A DNA stretch of 64,000 bases from Chryseomonas sp014190935 (GTDB lineage Bacteria > Pseudomonadota > Gammaproteobacteria > Pseudomonadales > Pseudomonadaceae). Location of the stretch: the NCBI RefSeq assembly GCF_014190935.1, contig NZ_JACHVV010000005.1, forward strand, positions 375,437 through 439,436, given 5' to 3'. Below are positions 47,603-55,835 of the stretch, piece after piece; the first letter of the stretch is position 1, and each line of letters begins with the position of its first letter. The notes below the pieces were generated by a model. That model saw only the letters and a program-made list of their open reading frames with translations, was not told the DNA's origin and searched no databases. The position numbers and the translations under genes are program-made.

Positions 47603-49102
47603 TCACTTGGCGGTGGGCATGCTGAATTCGGCGCCCTTGGCGATGCTGTCGGGCCAGCGCTGCATCACGCTCTTGTAGCGGGTGTAGAAGCGCAGCCCTT
47701 CCTCGCCATAGGCGTGGTGATCGCCGAACAGCGATCTCTTCCAGCCGCCGAAGGAATGCCAGGCCATGGGCACCGGGATGGGCACGTTGATGCCGACCAT
47801 GCCCACCTTGATGGTGCGGGCGAAGGCGCGGGCGATGCCGCCATCGCTGGTGAAGCAGGAGACGCCGTTGCCGAATTCGTGGGCGTTGATCAGCGCCACC
47901 GCACTGGCGAAGTCCGGCGCCCGCACGATGCCCAGCACCGGGCCGAAGATTTCCTCTTTGTAGATGGTCATGTCCGGGGTCACGCCGTCGAACAGGGTGG
48001 CGCCAACGAAGAAGCCGTTCTCGGCGCCGGGCACCTTGAAGTTGCGGCCATCCACCAGCAGCCTGGCGCCCTCCTCCACCCCCCGGGTGATGTAGCCCTC
48101 GACCTTGGCCTTGTGCTGGCCGGTCACCAGCGGGCCCATGTCGGCATCGGCTTCCACGCCGTTGCGCACCCGCAGGGCGTCGATGCGCGGCAGCAGTTTC
48201 TCGATCAGGGCATCGCCTACCTCGCCCACCGCCACGGCGATGGAAATGGCCATGCAGCGCTCGCCGGCCGAACCGAAACCGGCGCCGATCAGGGCGTCGG
48301 CGGCCTGGTCCAGGTCGGCGTCGGGCATCACGATCATGTGGTTCTTGGCGCCGCCCAGGGCCTGGACGCGCTTGCCGCGGCGGGTACCTTCCTGGTGGAT
48401 GTATTCGGCGATGGGGGTGGAGCCGACAAAGGAGATGGCCTCCACGTCCGGATGCTGCAGGAGCGCGTCCACCGCCACCTTGTCACCCTGGACCACGTTG
48501 AACACGCCATCGGGCAGCCCGGCCTGCTTGAGCAACTCGGCCAGCAGCAGGCTGGCGGACGGATCGCGCTCGGAGGGCTTGAGGATGAAGGTGTTGCCGG
48601 TCGCCAGCGCCATGGGAATCATCCACAGCGGCACCATCACCGGGAAGTTGAAGGGGGTGATGCCGGCGCAGACACCCAGCGGCTGGCGCAGATTCCAGTT
48701 GTCGATGCCGCCGCCGATGTTGTCGCTGTAGCTGGTCTTGGCCAGGTGCGGCGCGCCGCAGGCGAATTCCACCACCTCGATGCCGCGGGTCACCTCGCCC
48801 ATGGCGTCGGACAAGACCTTGCCGTGCTCGCGGGTGATCAGCGCCGCCAGTTCCCTGTGGTGCTGGTCGAGCAGCTCCTTGAAGCGGAACAGGATGCGCG
48901 CCCGGCGCAGCGCCGATTGCTCGGCCCAGTCGGGAAAGGCCGCCTTGGCCGCGGCGACAGCCTGCTCCACGGTCTGCACCGTAGCCTGGGCGACCCGCGC
49001 CTGAACCACCCCCTCGGCGGGGTTGAAGACGTCGCTGAAGCGCTCGGCCTGGGTCGAGACCGCGCCGTTAATGTAGTGCCCGATGACGGGGGTGTCGCTC
49101 AT
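47603..49102 (-). CDS. iolA: CoA-acylating methylmalonate/malonate-semialdehyde dehydrogenase
   Basis: IolA/MmsA converts malonic semialdehyde to acetyl-CoA and CO2, the last step here. 499 residues of the aldehyde dehydrogenase family: PFNFPVMVPLWMIPMALATGNTFILKPSERDPSA near 145-180, SFVGSTPIAEYIHQEGTRRGKRVQALGGAKNHMIVMPDADL near 225-270, and catalytic Cys in GSAGERCMAISIAV near 285. The VQ-R-V-Q-A-L-G-G-A-K-N-H sequence is typical of the CoA-dependent MmsA branch. It lies between iolB and iolD. Confidence 0.95.
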   Translation of the reverse strand: MSDTPVIGHYINGAVSTQAERFSDVFNPAEGVVQARVAQATVQTVEQAVAAAKAAFPDWAEQSALRRARILFRFKELLDQHHRELAALITREHGKVLSDAMGEVTRGIEVVEFACGAPHLAKTSYSDNIGGGIDNWNLRQPLGVCAGITPFNFPVMVPLWMIPMALATGNTFILKPSERDPSASLLLAELLKQAGLPDGVFNVVQGDKVAVDALLQHPDVEAISFVGSTPIAEYIHQEGTRRGKRVQALGGAKNHMIVMPDADLDQAADALIGAGFGSAGERCMAISIAVAVGEVGDALIEKLLPRIDALRVRNGVEADADMGPLVTGQHKAKVEGYITRGVEEGARLLVDGRNFKVPGAENGFFVGATLFDGVTPDMTIYKEEIFGPVLGIVRAPDFASAVALINAHEFGNGVSCFTSDGGIARAFARTIKVGMVGINVPIPVPMAWHSFGGWKRSLFGDHHAYGEEGLRFYTRYKSVMQRWPDSIAKGAEFSMPTAK

Positions 49103-49153
49103 GTCCTGGCTCCTGGTGTCCTGGGGTCGCCGCTGCGGCGCGTGCGAAAGGGA

Positions 49154-49969
49154 TTAGCGGGTCAGCAGCCACTCGTGCTGCGGATCGTTGTGGAATTTCC
49201 AGACGCGCCGGGGGCCGGCCATCACGTTGAGGTAATAGGACTCGTAGCCATAGGGCACGCTGACCGGGTGATAGCCGCGCGGCACCAGCACCACGTCGTG
49301 GTCCTCCACCGCCATGGCCTGGTCCAGGTCACGCTCGTCGGTGTAGACGCGCTGGAAGACGAAGCCCTGCCCCGGATCGATGCGGTGGTAGTAGGACTCC
49401 TCCAGCAGACTCTCCGCCGGCAGGTTGTCGCGGTCATGGCGATGGGGCGGATAGCTGGAGGAATGCCCGGACGGGGTGCGCACCTCCACCACCAGCAGCG
49501 AATGGGCGGCCGCGGTGTCCGGCAGGATGTCGCAGACATAGCGGGTGTTGGCGCCCTTGCCGCGAGTGGATCTCTGCATGCTCGCCGGCTCGATCAGCCG
49601 CGGCGGCAGCCGGTCTGCCACCACTGGATTGCCGGGCGAGCTGCAGACGGCGATTTCGGCGATGCTGTCGGCGGTCACCCGCGCTTCGCTGCCGGGCGGC
49701 AGGTAGGCGGCATAGGGCGAGACGTCTTCGAAGACGCTCTGGCGACCAACCAGCCCGCGCCAGGCGAAGTCGCCCAGCTGCGGATGCCCGCCTTCGATAT
49801 TGGCGCCGCCGCTGAGCAGCACGATGCAGACCTCCAGATCACCCGCCAGCACCGGCAGGGACTCGCCCGGTTGCAGGCGATGGGCGGCGAAGCCGACGTA
49901 GTCCAGGGCACCGGCCGGGACGCTGACGATGTCGCGGGCGCTCCGGTCGGCTTTGACGAGCAGATTCAT
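49154..49969 (-). CDS. iolB: 5-Deoxy-glucuronate isomerase
   Basis: IolB isomerises 5-deoxy-glucuronic acid to 2-deoxy-5-keto-gluconic acid. A 271-residue bicupin: LDYVGFAAHRLQPGESL at 23-39, SSSYPPHRHDRDNLPAESLLEESYYHRIDPGQGFVFQRVYTDERDLDQAMAVEDHDVVLVPRGYHPV near 167-235 carrying the metal-binding His and Glu, and YYLNVMAGPRRVW near the end. Full length. 10 bp after iolE. Confidence 0.95.
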   Translation of the reverse strand: MNLLVKADRSARDIVSVPAGALDYVGFAAHRLQPGESLPVLAGDLEVCIVLLSGGANIEGGHPQLGDFAWRGLVGRQSVFEDVSPYAAYLPPGSEARVTADSIAEIAVCSSPGNPVVADRLPPRLIEPASMQRSTRGKGANTRYVCDILPDTAAAHSLLVVEVRTPSGHSSSYPPHRHDRDNLPAESLLEESYYHRIDPGQGFVFQRVYTDERDLDQAMAVEDHDVVLVPRGYHPVSVPYGYESYYLNVMAGPRRVWKFHNDPQHEWLLTR

Positions 49970-49979
49970 CGCAGTCTCC

Positions 49980-50879
49980 TCAGGCAGTGGCCTGCGCCAC
50001 CAGTTGGCGCAGATGGTCGTAGCCCTTCTTGGCGTATTCGTAGGCCGGCGCCACCGCCGGGTCCTGTTCGGCTTCCACCACCAGCCAGCCTGAGTAGCCG
50101 GCGGCCACCAGCACCTTGAGCAGCGCCGAGAAATCGATGTCGCCGTCGCCCGGCACGGTGAAGGTGCCGTTGAGGATGCAGTCCGGAAAGCTCCACTGGT
50201 TGTTGCGCGCCAGCTGCACCACGGCCTTGCGCACGTCCTTGAAGTGCACGTGGCAGACCCGGTCGAGATGTTGCCGCAGCACGCTCAGCGGATCGCCACC
50301 GCCCATGTAGCAATGGCCGGCATCGAACAGCAGGCCAACGTCCGGGGAGGTCAGCGCCATCAAGCGGGCGATGTCTTCGGGCGACTCGACGTAGGCGCCC
50401 ATGTGGTGGTGATAGGCCAGGCGCAGGCCCTGGCTGAGGGTGAAGGCGGCCAGGCGATCGAGCTTCTCGGCATAGGCCTGCCAGGCGGCGTCGCTGTGGA
50501 AGCGCGGCCGTTCGATCAGGGGCCGGCGCTGCCCCTGGATGGAACCGGCCACCTCGCCATAGACCAGCACCCTGGCGCCGTTCTCGGCCAGCAGCCGGCA
50601 ATGCGGCCGGATCGCCTCGATCTCGGCCTCGACCTCACGGTGCGCCAGGCCGCTGGAATACCAGCCGGACACCAGTTCCAGGTCGTGCTCGCCGAGCACC
50701 TCGCCCAGCGCCCTGGGTTCGCTGGGGAACTTGCCACCCAGCTCAAAGCCCTGGAAGCCGATTTCCTTGCCCTCGCGCAGGATGGTTTCCAGCGGGGTGT
50801 CGCCGCCCAGGGCCGGCAGGTCGTCGTTGGCCCAGGAGATGGGATTGATGCCGATCTTGAGTTGTTGTTGTGCGGTCAT
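49980..50879 (-). CDS. iolE: myo-Inosose-2 dehydratase
   Basis: IolE dehydrates scyllo-inosose to THcHDO. A 299-residue xylose-isomerase-like TIM barrel: IGINPISWANDDLPALGGDTPLETILREGKEIGFQGFELGGKFP at 8-51, RLAYHHHMGAYVESPEDIARLM near 155, LLFDAGHCYMGGGDP near 183 and CHVHFKDVR near 208 (metal ligands E, D, H). The first codons contain AACAACAA (50869-50862), an AAnAAnAA motif inside the ribosome-binding window. Confidence 0.95.
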   Translation of the reverse strand: MTAQQQLKIGINPISWANDDLPALGGDTPLETILREGKEIGFQGFELGGKFPSEPRALGEVLGEHDLELVSGWYSSGLAHREVEAEIEAIRPHCRLLAENGARVLVYGEVAGSIQGQRRPLIERPRFHSDAAWQAYAEKLDRLAAFTLSQGLRLAYHHHMGAYVESPEDIARLMALTSPDVGLLFDAGHCYMGGGDPLSVLRQHLDRVCHVHFKDVRKAVVQLARNNQWSFPDCILNGTFTVPGDGDIDFSALLKVLVAAGYSGWLVVEAEQDPAVAPAYEYAKKGYDHLRQLVAQATA

Positions 50880-50904
50880 GTCAGCCTTGCTCGTCAGGAG
50901 GCGA

Positions 50905-52842
50905 TCAGGCGCGGGCGTCGCGCCAGGCCTGGATCAGGAATTCGAAGTTGCTGCGGATCTGCGCGACCAGCGTGCGGTCGTCGATCTCGCCGGCCAGCCA
51001 GGCCCGACTCGGCTGGGCGAAGATGGTCCGGCCCACGGCGAAGCCCTGGCAGCGCTGGCTGGCACTGGCCTGCCGAAAGCCTTCGGCCAGCTCCTCGGCC
51101 GGGGCGTTGAGGCCCAGCAGCACCACGCCCTGGCAATGGGGATCGCGTTCGGCGATCAACTGGTCGAGTTGCCGCCAGACGGCGGCCGGTTGCGCCTCGA
51201 TCTTCCACCACTCGGGATAGATGCCCAGGTTGTACAGCCGCTTGATGGCGCGATAGAGCACGTCCGGCCGGCTGGAGGCATGGTTCTTGGGTGGGATGAC
51301 CTCCAGCAGGAGCTCATGGCCACTGGCCTGGGCCGCCTGGTACAGCCCCTTGAGCTGGGCTTCCTGCTCCAGCCGCAGCAGCGGCTCGTCATCGGGGTGG
51401 AATTGCACCAGGCACTTGATGATCTGCTCGCTCGGCCAGCTCAGCAGGGTGCTGCCCACCGAGCGGCCGTGCTCGAAGGCCAGCGGCCGCGAATTCTGCA
51501 ACTCCACCGGCCGGGCGATCCACCAGCCACGGCCGCTGGCGGCATTCAGGGCGTCCTGGCCGAAGCGCTCGTCGGCCAGCAGCCCGACATCCGCCGCCAC
51601 GCCCTGACCCGCCAGCGCCTGCTCGACCTCGGCGATGGCCTGCACGAACAGCTGCTTGAGCGCCGGAATCCGCGCCGGGTCGGCGCCCACCTGTTGGGCA
51701 CTTTCCACCAGCTGGTAGCGATGATCGAAGGCGAAGATGAACAGCGGCTGCCAGGTGCGGCGGCGGACGCTGACCCGGTGCAGCCGAGTGAGCACGGGAT
51801 CGAGGTCCGGCCGGGTAATGGGCACCGGACTGTTGTTGAGGTAGTCCAGCTCGGCCAGGGTCGGCATGGCCGGGGCGCAGCCGTGGCGCGACACCACCAG
51901 CCCGCCGCAGGCATTGGCCAGCCGGCAGCATTCGGCATCGTCGCCACCGGTCAGCCAGCCGCGCAGGAAGCCGGACATGAAGGCATCGCCCGCGCCCAGC
52001 ACATTGAGTACCTCGACGCGGATGCCGCGATGGATCTCGCCTTCCTCGAGACGCGCCGGAATGGCGCCGTGGATCACCGTGCAGCCCTGGGCGCCGAGCT
52101 TGACCACCAGCGTCGCCGCGGTCACCTCGCGCACCCGGCGCAGGGCGGTGAGCAGGTCTTCGCTACCCCCGGCGATCTGGAATTCCTCCTCGGTGCCCAC
52201 CACCAGGTCGAAGCGCGGCAGGATGCGCTGCACATGGGCGCTGACCTCGGCGCTGGCGATGAAGCGGGTCTCGCCATCGGCCTTGCCGGTCAGCCCCCAG
52301 AGCACCGGGCGGTAATCGATGTCCAGCACCCGCTTCACGCCATTGCGCTCGGCATAGTCCAGCGCCCGGCTGCTGGCCTGGAACACCCCCTCGGTGGAGA
52401 AGTGGGTACCGGTGATCAACAGCGCCTTGGCGCTGGCGATGAAGGCCTCGTCGATGTCGTCCGCGCCCAGCGCCATGTCGGCGCAATTCTCGCGATAGAA
52501 CACCAGGGGAAAGGTCTCGCGGTCCTTGATGCCCAGCAACACCAGGGCAGTGAGGCGCTCGCGATCCACCTGGATGCCGCGGGTGTCGCAGCCTTCCTGC
52601 GCGAGCGTCCGAGTCAGGAAGCGGCCCATGTGGTCGTCGCCGACCCGGGTCAGCATCGCCGACTTCAGCCCCAGGCGCGCGGTGCCGAAGGCGATGTTGG
52701 CGGAGGATCCCCCCAGATACTTGGCGAAGCTGCTGACGTCTTCCAGCGGCGCCCCGATCTGCTGCGCATAGAGGTCGACGCCCAGTCGCCCCAGGCAGAT
52801 GACGTCCAACTGGCGCCCGCTGGCGAAGAAATGATCACCCAT
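50905..52842 (-). CDS. iolC: Bifunctional 5-dehydro-2-deoxygluconokinase / DUF2090 aldolase
   Basis: 645 residues from MGDHFFASGRQLDVICLGRLGVDLYAQQ. Residues about 10-325 are a PfkB kinase (YLGGSSANIAFGTARLGL near 43-60; VLNVLGAGDAFMSGFLRGWLTGG near 270-295 with the catalytic Asp). Residues about 335-640 are a DUF2090 domain (RTWQPLFIFAFDHRYQLVES onward), annotated in proteobacteria as the 2-deoxy-5-keto-gluconate-6-phosphate aldolase. The fusion explains why no separate iolJ is present. The ATG at 52842 has AGGAG 7 nt upstream. First gene of the catabolic operon. Confidence 0.94.
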   Translation of the reverse strand: MGDHFFASGRQLDVICLGRLGVDLYAQQIGAPLEDVSSFAKYLGGSSANIAFGTARLGLKSAMLTRVGDDHMGRFLTRTLAQEGCDTRGIQVDRERLTALVLLGIKDRETFPLVFYRENCADMALGADDIDEAFIASAKALLITGTHFSTEGVFQASSRALDYAERNGVKRVLDIDYRPVLWGLTGKADGETRFIASAEVSAHVQRILPRFDLVVGTEEEFQIAGGSEDLLTALRRVREVTAATLVVKLGAQGCTVIHGAIPARLEEGEIHRGIRVEVLNVLGAGDAFMSGFLRGWLTGGDDAECCRLANACGGLVVSRHGCAPAMPTLAELDYLNNSPVPITRPDLDPVLTRLHRVSVRRRTWQPLFIFAFDHRYQLVESAQQVGADPARIPALKQLFVQAIAEVEQALAGQGVAADVGLLADERFGQDALNAASGRGWWIARPVELQNSRPLAFEHGRSVGSTLLSWPSEQIIKCLVQFHPDDEPLLRLEQEAQLKGLYQAAQASGHELLLEVIPPKNHASSRPDVLYRAIKRLYNLGIYPEWWKIEAQPAAVWRQLDQLIAERDPHCQGVVLLGLNAPAEELAEGFRQASASQRCQGFAVGRTIFAQPSRAWLAGEIDDRTLVAQIRSNFEFLIQAWRDARA

Positions 52843-52855
52843 GGGTGGCTCCTGC

Positions 52856-52863
52856 TTATTGTT
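52856..52863 (-). promoter_or_regulatory. AAnAAnAA (Hfq/Crc-type) motif before iolC
   Basis: AACAATAA lies immediately upstream of the AGGAG of iolC, 14 nt before the ATG, where bound Hfq would block translation. Confidence 0.45.
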
Positions 52864-52960
52864 ATCGGCCAACCGCGCGGACCCGAGGGGCCGAACGTGT
52901 GAGTGAGCTCAGGCTAGAACGACGCCGCGGACAAATCAACAAATTTTCCACATGAGATTT

Positions 52961-52980
52961 TATGGAATTTAATTTCCATA
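52961..52980. promoter_or_regulatory. IolR-type operator between iolC and the RpiR gene
   Basis: TATGGAATTTAATTTCCATA has 7-bp arms (TATGGAA/TTCCATA). It lies 119 bp from iolC and 93 bp from the regulator start, so it could control both. A related half-site, ATTTTCCACATGAG, lies at 52943-52956. Confidence 0.65.
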
Positions 52981-53072
52981 ACTGGCGTACACTGCGCCTG
53001 CCGCCCCACTTCGACGCCGCCCGGCGAATGGGTTAAGTTGCCGGCACAAGACTCCCTACCGCGAGATAGCCC

Positions 53073-53987
53073 ATGTCCTCCGACTCCCCGGCCGACGACC
53101 CCCTCAGCAGCGCGCCGCTCGCCGATCCGCCCGGCAACGTCGAGCAGTTGCTGGCCTGCATCGCCCGCGACTACGAGGCCCTGCCACGCCAGCTGAAACG
53201 GGTGGCCGCCTATGTCAGCCAGCAGAGCGACAGGGTCATGGTCGATCGCATCAGCGACATCGCCGGACAGTGCGAGGTGCATCCCTCGGCCATCGTGCGC
53301 TTCTCCCAGCGCTTCGGCTTCAAGGGCTTCAGCGAGATGCAGGCGCTGTTTCGCGAGGCCTACACCCACAAGACCACGCCGGTGCAGAACTACCAGCAGC
53401 GCATCCGCAGCATGATCGCCAACAAGAGCCAGCGCGCCAGCAGCGGCGATCTGGCCCGCGAATGCATCAACGCCACCCGCTCGGGCCTGGATCGACTGGC
53501 CGAGGAACTGGACGACGTCGCCTTCGACAAGGCCGTCGACCTGCTGGTGAACGCCGAGAACATCTATGTGGTGGGGGTGCGCCGCTCCTTCGCCGTGGCC
53601 GACTACCTGGTCTACAACCTGCAGCACACCAACAAGCGCATCCACCTCATCACCGGCCTGGGCGGCGGCTATCGCGAGCAGATGCGCAGCATCGCCCAGG
53701 GCGACCTGCTGATCGCCATCAGCTTCAGCCCCTACGGCAAGGAAAGTCAGCAGTGCGTGCGCATCGCCCAGCACCACAAGGCCAAGACGCTGATCATCAC
53801 CGACAGCAATCTTTCGCCGCTGGCCAAGCGCGCCGATGCCCTGCTGCTGGTCAACGAAGGCAGTGCCTTCGCCTTCCGGTCGCTGAGCGCCACCCTCTGC
53901 CTGTGCCAGGCGCTGTTCCTGGCCCTGGGCTATCGCCTGGAGCTGAAGATGGACGAGATCCAGCTGCCGCTGGACGAGGACGACTAG
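53073..53987 (+). CDS. iolR: RpiR-family regulator of the inositol locus
   Basis: 304 residues. The N-terminal HTH_6 domain (about 18-95: LLACIARDYEALPRQLKRVAAYVSQQSDRVMVDRISDIAGQCEVHPSAIVRFSQRFGFKGFSEMQALF) is followed by a SIS sugar-phosphate-binding domain (about 140-280: DKAVDLLVNAENIYVVGVRRSFAVADYL; LLIAISFSPYGKESQQCVRIAQHHKAKTLIITDS). RpiR proteins near iol genes repress them and are relieved by an inositol intermediate. It is divergent from iolC with palindrome 52961-52980 between. The gene symbol is by context and is not the DeoR-type IolR of Bacillus. Confidence 0.88.
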   Translation: MSSDSPADDPLSSAPLADPPGNVEQLLACIARDYEALPRQLKRVAAYVSQQSDRVMVDRISDIAGQCEVHPSAIVRFSQRFGFKGFSEMQALFREAYTHKTTPVQNYQQRIRSMIANKSQRASSGDLARECINATRSGLDRLAEELDDVAFDKAVDLLVNAENIYVVGVRRSFAVADYLVYNLQHTNKRIHLITGLGGGYREQMRSIAQGDLLIAISFSPYGKESQQCVRIAQHHKAKTLIITDSNLSPLAKRADALLLVNEGSAFAFRSLSATLCLCQALFLALGYRLELKMDEIQLPLDEDD

Positions 53988-54077
53988 CCGGCAGCGGCCG
54001 GACACAGCAGCCGGACGAGCCCCGGCAGGGCTGCGCAAACGCTTGATCGACAAACAGAAATTTCTTGAGCAGAAGGC

Positions 54078-54106
54078 TTGACAGCCACCGGCGCCTTGCC
54101 AATAAT
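54078..54106 (+). promoter_or_regulatory. Sigma-70 promoter of tRNA-Met
   Basis: TTGACA (54078-54083), 17-bp spacer, AATAAT (54101-54106, five of six matches to TATAAT), followed by a GC-rich discriminator 14 bp before the tRNA, typical of stringently controlled stable RNA promoters. Confidence 0.8.
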
Positions 54107-54119
54107 GCGCGCCTCGGAT

Positions 54120-54196
54120 GGCTACGTAGCTCAGCTGGTTAGAGCATAGCATTCATAATGCTGGGGTCCGGGGTTCAAGTCCCTGCGTAGCCACCA
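54120..54196 (+). tRNA. tRNA-Met (anticodon CAT, elongator)
   Basis: 77 nt. The acceptor stem is GGCTACG with CGTAGCC, discriminator A and encoded CCA. Anticodon loop TTCATAA gives CAT. D-arm AGCTCAGCTGGTTAGAGC and T-arm GGGGTTCAAGTCCCT are canonical. The paired first base pair and the lack of three G-C pairs above the anticodon loop point to elongator Met. Confidence 0.96.
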
Positions 54197-54207
54197 CCTA
54201 TTTCCAA

Positions 54208-54233
54208 GGGTCAGCGTAAGCTGACCCTTTTTT
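54208..54233 (+). terminator. Terminator after tRNA-Met
   Basis: GGGTCAG (54208-54214), short loop CGTAAG, CTGACCC (54221-54227), then a run of six T. A classic intrinsic terminator. Confidence 0.9.
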
Positions 54234-54274
54234 ATTGCCCACGAAAAAGTCCAGCCGATAGCACCGCTCTTCGT

Positions 54275-54312
54275 CCCCTCTCTCCCGGGAGAGGGTCAGG
54301 GTGTGGGGCCCT
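54275..54312. repeat. CCCTCTCTCCCGGGAGAGGG hairpin element
   Basis: A member of the CCCTCACCCC/CTCTCCC family in inverted orientation (GGGAGAGGGTCAGGGTGTGG), lying between tRNA-Met and the otsA terminator. Confidence 0.75.
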
Positions 54313-54338
54313 TCACGCCAAACCTCAACCTCGCCCAT

Positions 54339-54363
54339 GAAAAAGCCCGGCCTAGGCCGGGCT
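54339..54363 (-). terminator. Terminator of the otsBA operon
   Basis: AGCCCGGCC-TA-GGCCGGGCT (54344-54362) followed, on the minus strand, by TTTTTC. It lies 20 bp after the otsA stop. Confidence 0.9.
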
Positions 54364-54382
54364 CCATCACCGCGCGAGAAGC

Positions 54383-55834
54383 TTACAGCGCGACCTTCTG
54401 CTTGCTCTCCACCTCTTCTTCAGCCGCCGCGTCCTGGGTGTCGATGGACTGCACCAGCGACTTGGAGCTGAAGGCACGCAGGTCGCGCAGGAAGTTGTCG
54501 CGCCAGGAGGCCAGGTCGGCCTGGCGGATCACCCGCATCATGTCTTCGTAGCGCGACTTGCGCTCTTCCAGCGGCATGCGCAGCGCCCGGTCCAGCGCCT
54601 CGGCCATGCCGACATGGTCATAGGGATTCACGATCAGCGCCGAATTGAGTTCGCGCGCCGCACCGGCGAAGCGCGACAGCACCAGCACGCCCGGATTTTC
54701 CGGGTCCTGGGCCGCCACGTATTCCTTGGCCACCAGGTTCATGCCATCGCGCAGCGGCGTCACCAGGCCAACGTCGGAGGAGCGGAACAGCCCCATCACC
54801 GTGCGCCGGTCGTAGCTCTTGTTCAGGTAGCGGATCGGTGTCCAGTCCAGCTCGGAGAAATGGCCGTTGATATGGCCGGCATGGCTCTCCAGCTGACGGC
54901 GGATGTTCTGGTAGGAGACCACGTCCGCCCGCGACGAAGGCGCGATCTGCACGAACTGCACCGCCCGGTGATGCTCGGGGAAATGCTCCAGCAGTTTCTC
55001 GAAGGCCTGGAAGCGCTCCACCAGCCCCTTGGAATAGTCGAGGCGGTCGACGCTGACGATGGTCTTGTAGGGCACGCCCTCGATGCTGCGCGAGATGAAC
55101 TGGCGCCGCGTGCGATAGGATTCGGCCTGCTTCTGGATGACGTCCGGCATCACGCCGATGGGATAGACGCCCACGCGGAAGTTATGCCCGTAGGCGGTCA
55201 GGCTGCCGTCCTTCTCCAGCACGCCGCGCACCTCGCGGGTGATGTAGTCCTGGAAGGCCAACTGGTCGGTGTCGGTCTGGAAGCCAATCAGGTCGTAGAA
55301 GCACAGGGTCTTGAGCAATTCGTTGTGCGGCGGGATGGCGGTGAGGATCTCCGGCGCCGGGAAGGGGATGTGCAGGAAGAAGCCGATGCGGTTGCGAATG
55401 CCCAGCATGCGGCAGGCTTCGGCGAACGGGATCAGGTGGTAGTCGTGCACCCAGATGATGTCATCGGGCTTGAGCAGTGGCTTCAGGCGTTCGGCCATGG
55501 CCATGTTGACGCGCCGATAGCCGTCGTACTCTTCACGGTTGTAACGCGCAAGATCGATCCGGTAGTGGAAGATCGGCCAGAGGGTGGCATTGGAAAAGCC
55601 TCGGTAGTAGTGGTCGTAGTCGCGCTTGGTCAGGCCGAAGGTCACGTAGTCGATGTTGTCCTTGGTCTGGGTCTTGGCCGGCCCGTTTTCCTTGACCGTC
55701 TCGCCATTCCAGCCGAACCAGATGCCACCCGACTTGCGCAGGGCATCCAGGACACCCACTGCCAGACCACCCGCGGTCGCCTTGCCTTCCTCGATCGGGG
55801 CCACCCGATTCGATACCACCACTAAACGGCTCAT
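54383..55834 (-). CDS. otsA: Alpha,alpha-trehalose-phosphate synthase (UDP-forming)
   Basis: OtsA makes trehalose 6-phosphate from UDP-glucose and glucose 6-phosphate for osmoprotection. 483 residues from MSRLVVVSNRVAP. GT20 motifs: EEGKATAGGLAVGVLDAL at 14-31, WFGWNGET, DIIWVHDYHLIPFA near 125, GFFLHIPFPAPEIL near 150, VDRLDYSKGLVERF near 263 and PLRDGMNLVAKEYVAAQ near 358. The C-terminus ends in an acidic tail. The start lies 1 bp after the otsB stop, so the two are coupled. Confidence 0.95.
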   Translation of the reverse strand: MSRLVVVSNRVAPIEEGKATAGGLAVGVLDALRKSGGIWFGWNGETVKENGPAKTQTKDNIDYVTFGLTKRDYDHYYRGFSNATLWPIFHYRIDLARYNREEYDGYRRVNMAMAERLKPLLKPDDIIWVHDYHLIPFAEACRMLGIRNRIGFFLHIPFPAPEILTAIPPHNELLKTLCFYDLIGFQTDTDQLAFQDYITREVRGVLEKDGSLTAYGHNFRVGVYPIGVMPDVIQKQAESYRTRRQFISRSIEGVPYKTIVSVDRLDYSKGLVERFQAFEKLLEHFPEHHRAVQFVQIAPSSRADVVSYQNIRRQLESHAGHINGHFSELDWTPIRYLNKSYDRRTVMGLFRSSDVGLVTPLRDGMNLVAKEYVAAQDPENPGVLVLSRFAGAARELNSALIVNPYDHVGMAEALDRALRMPLEERKSRYEDMMRVIRQADLASWRDNFLRDLRAFSSKSLVQSIDTQDAAAEEEVESKQKVAL

Positions 55835-55835
55835 C

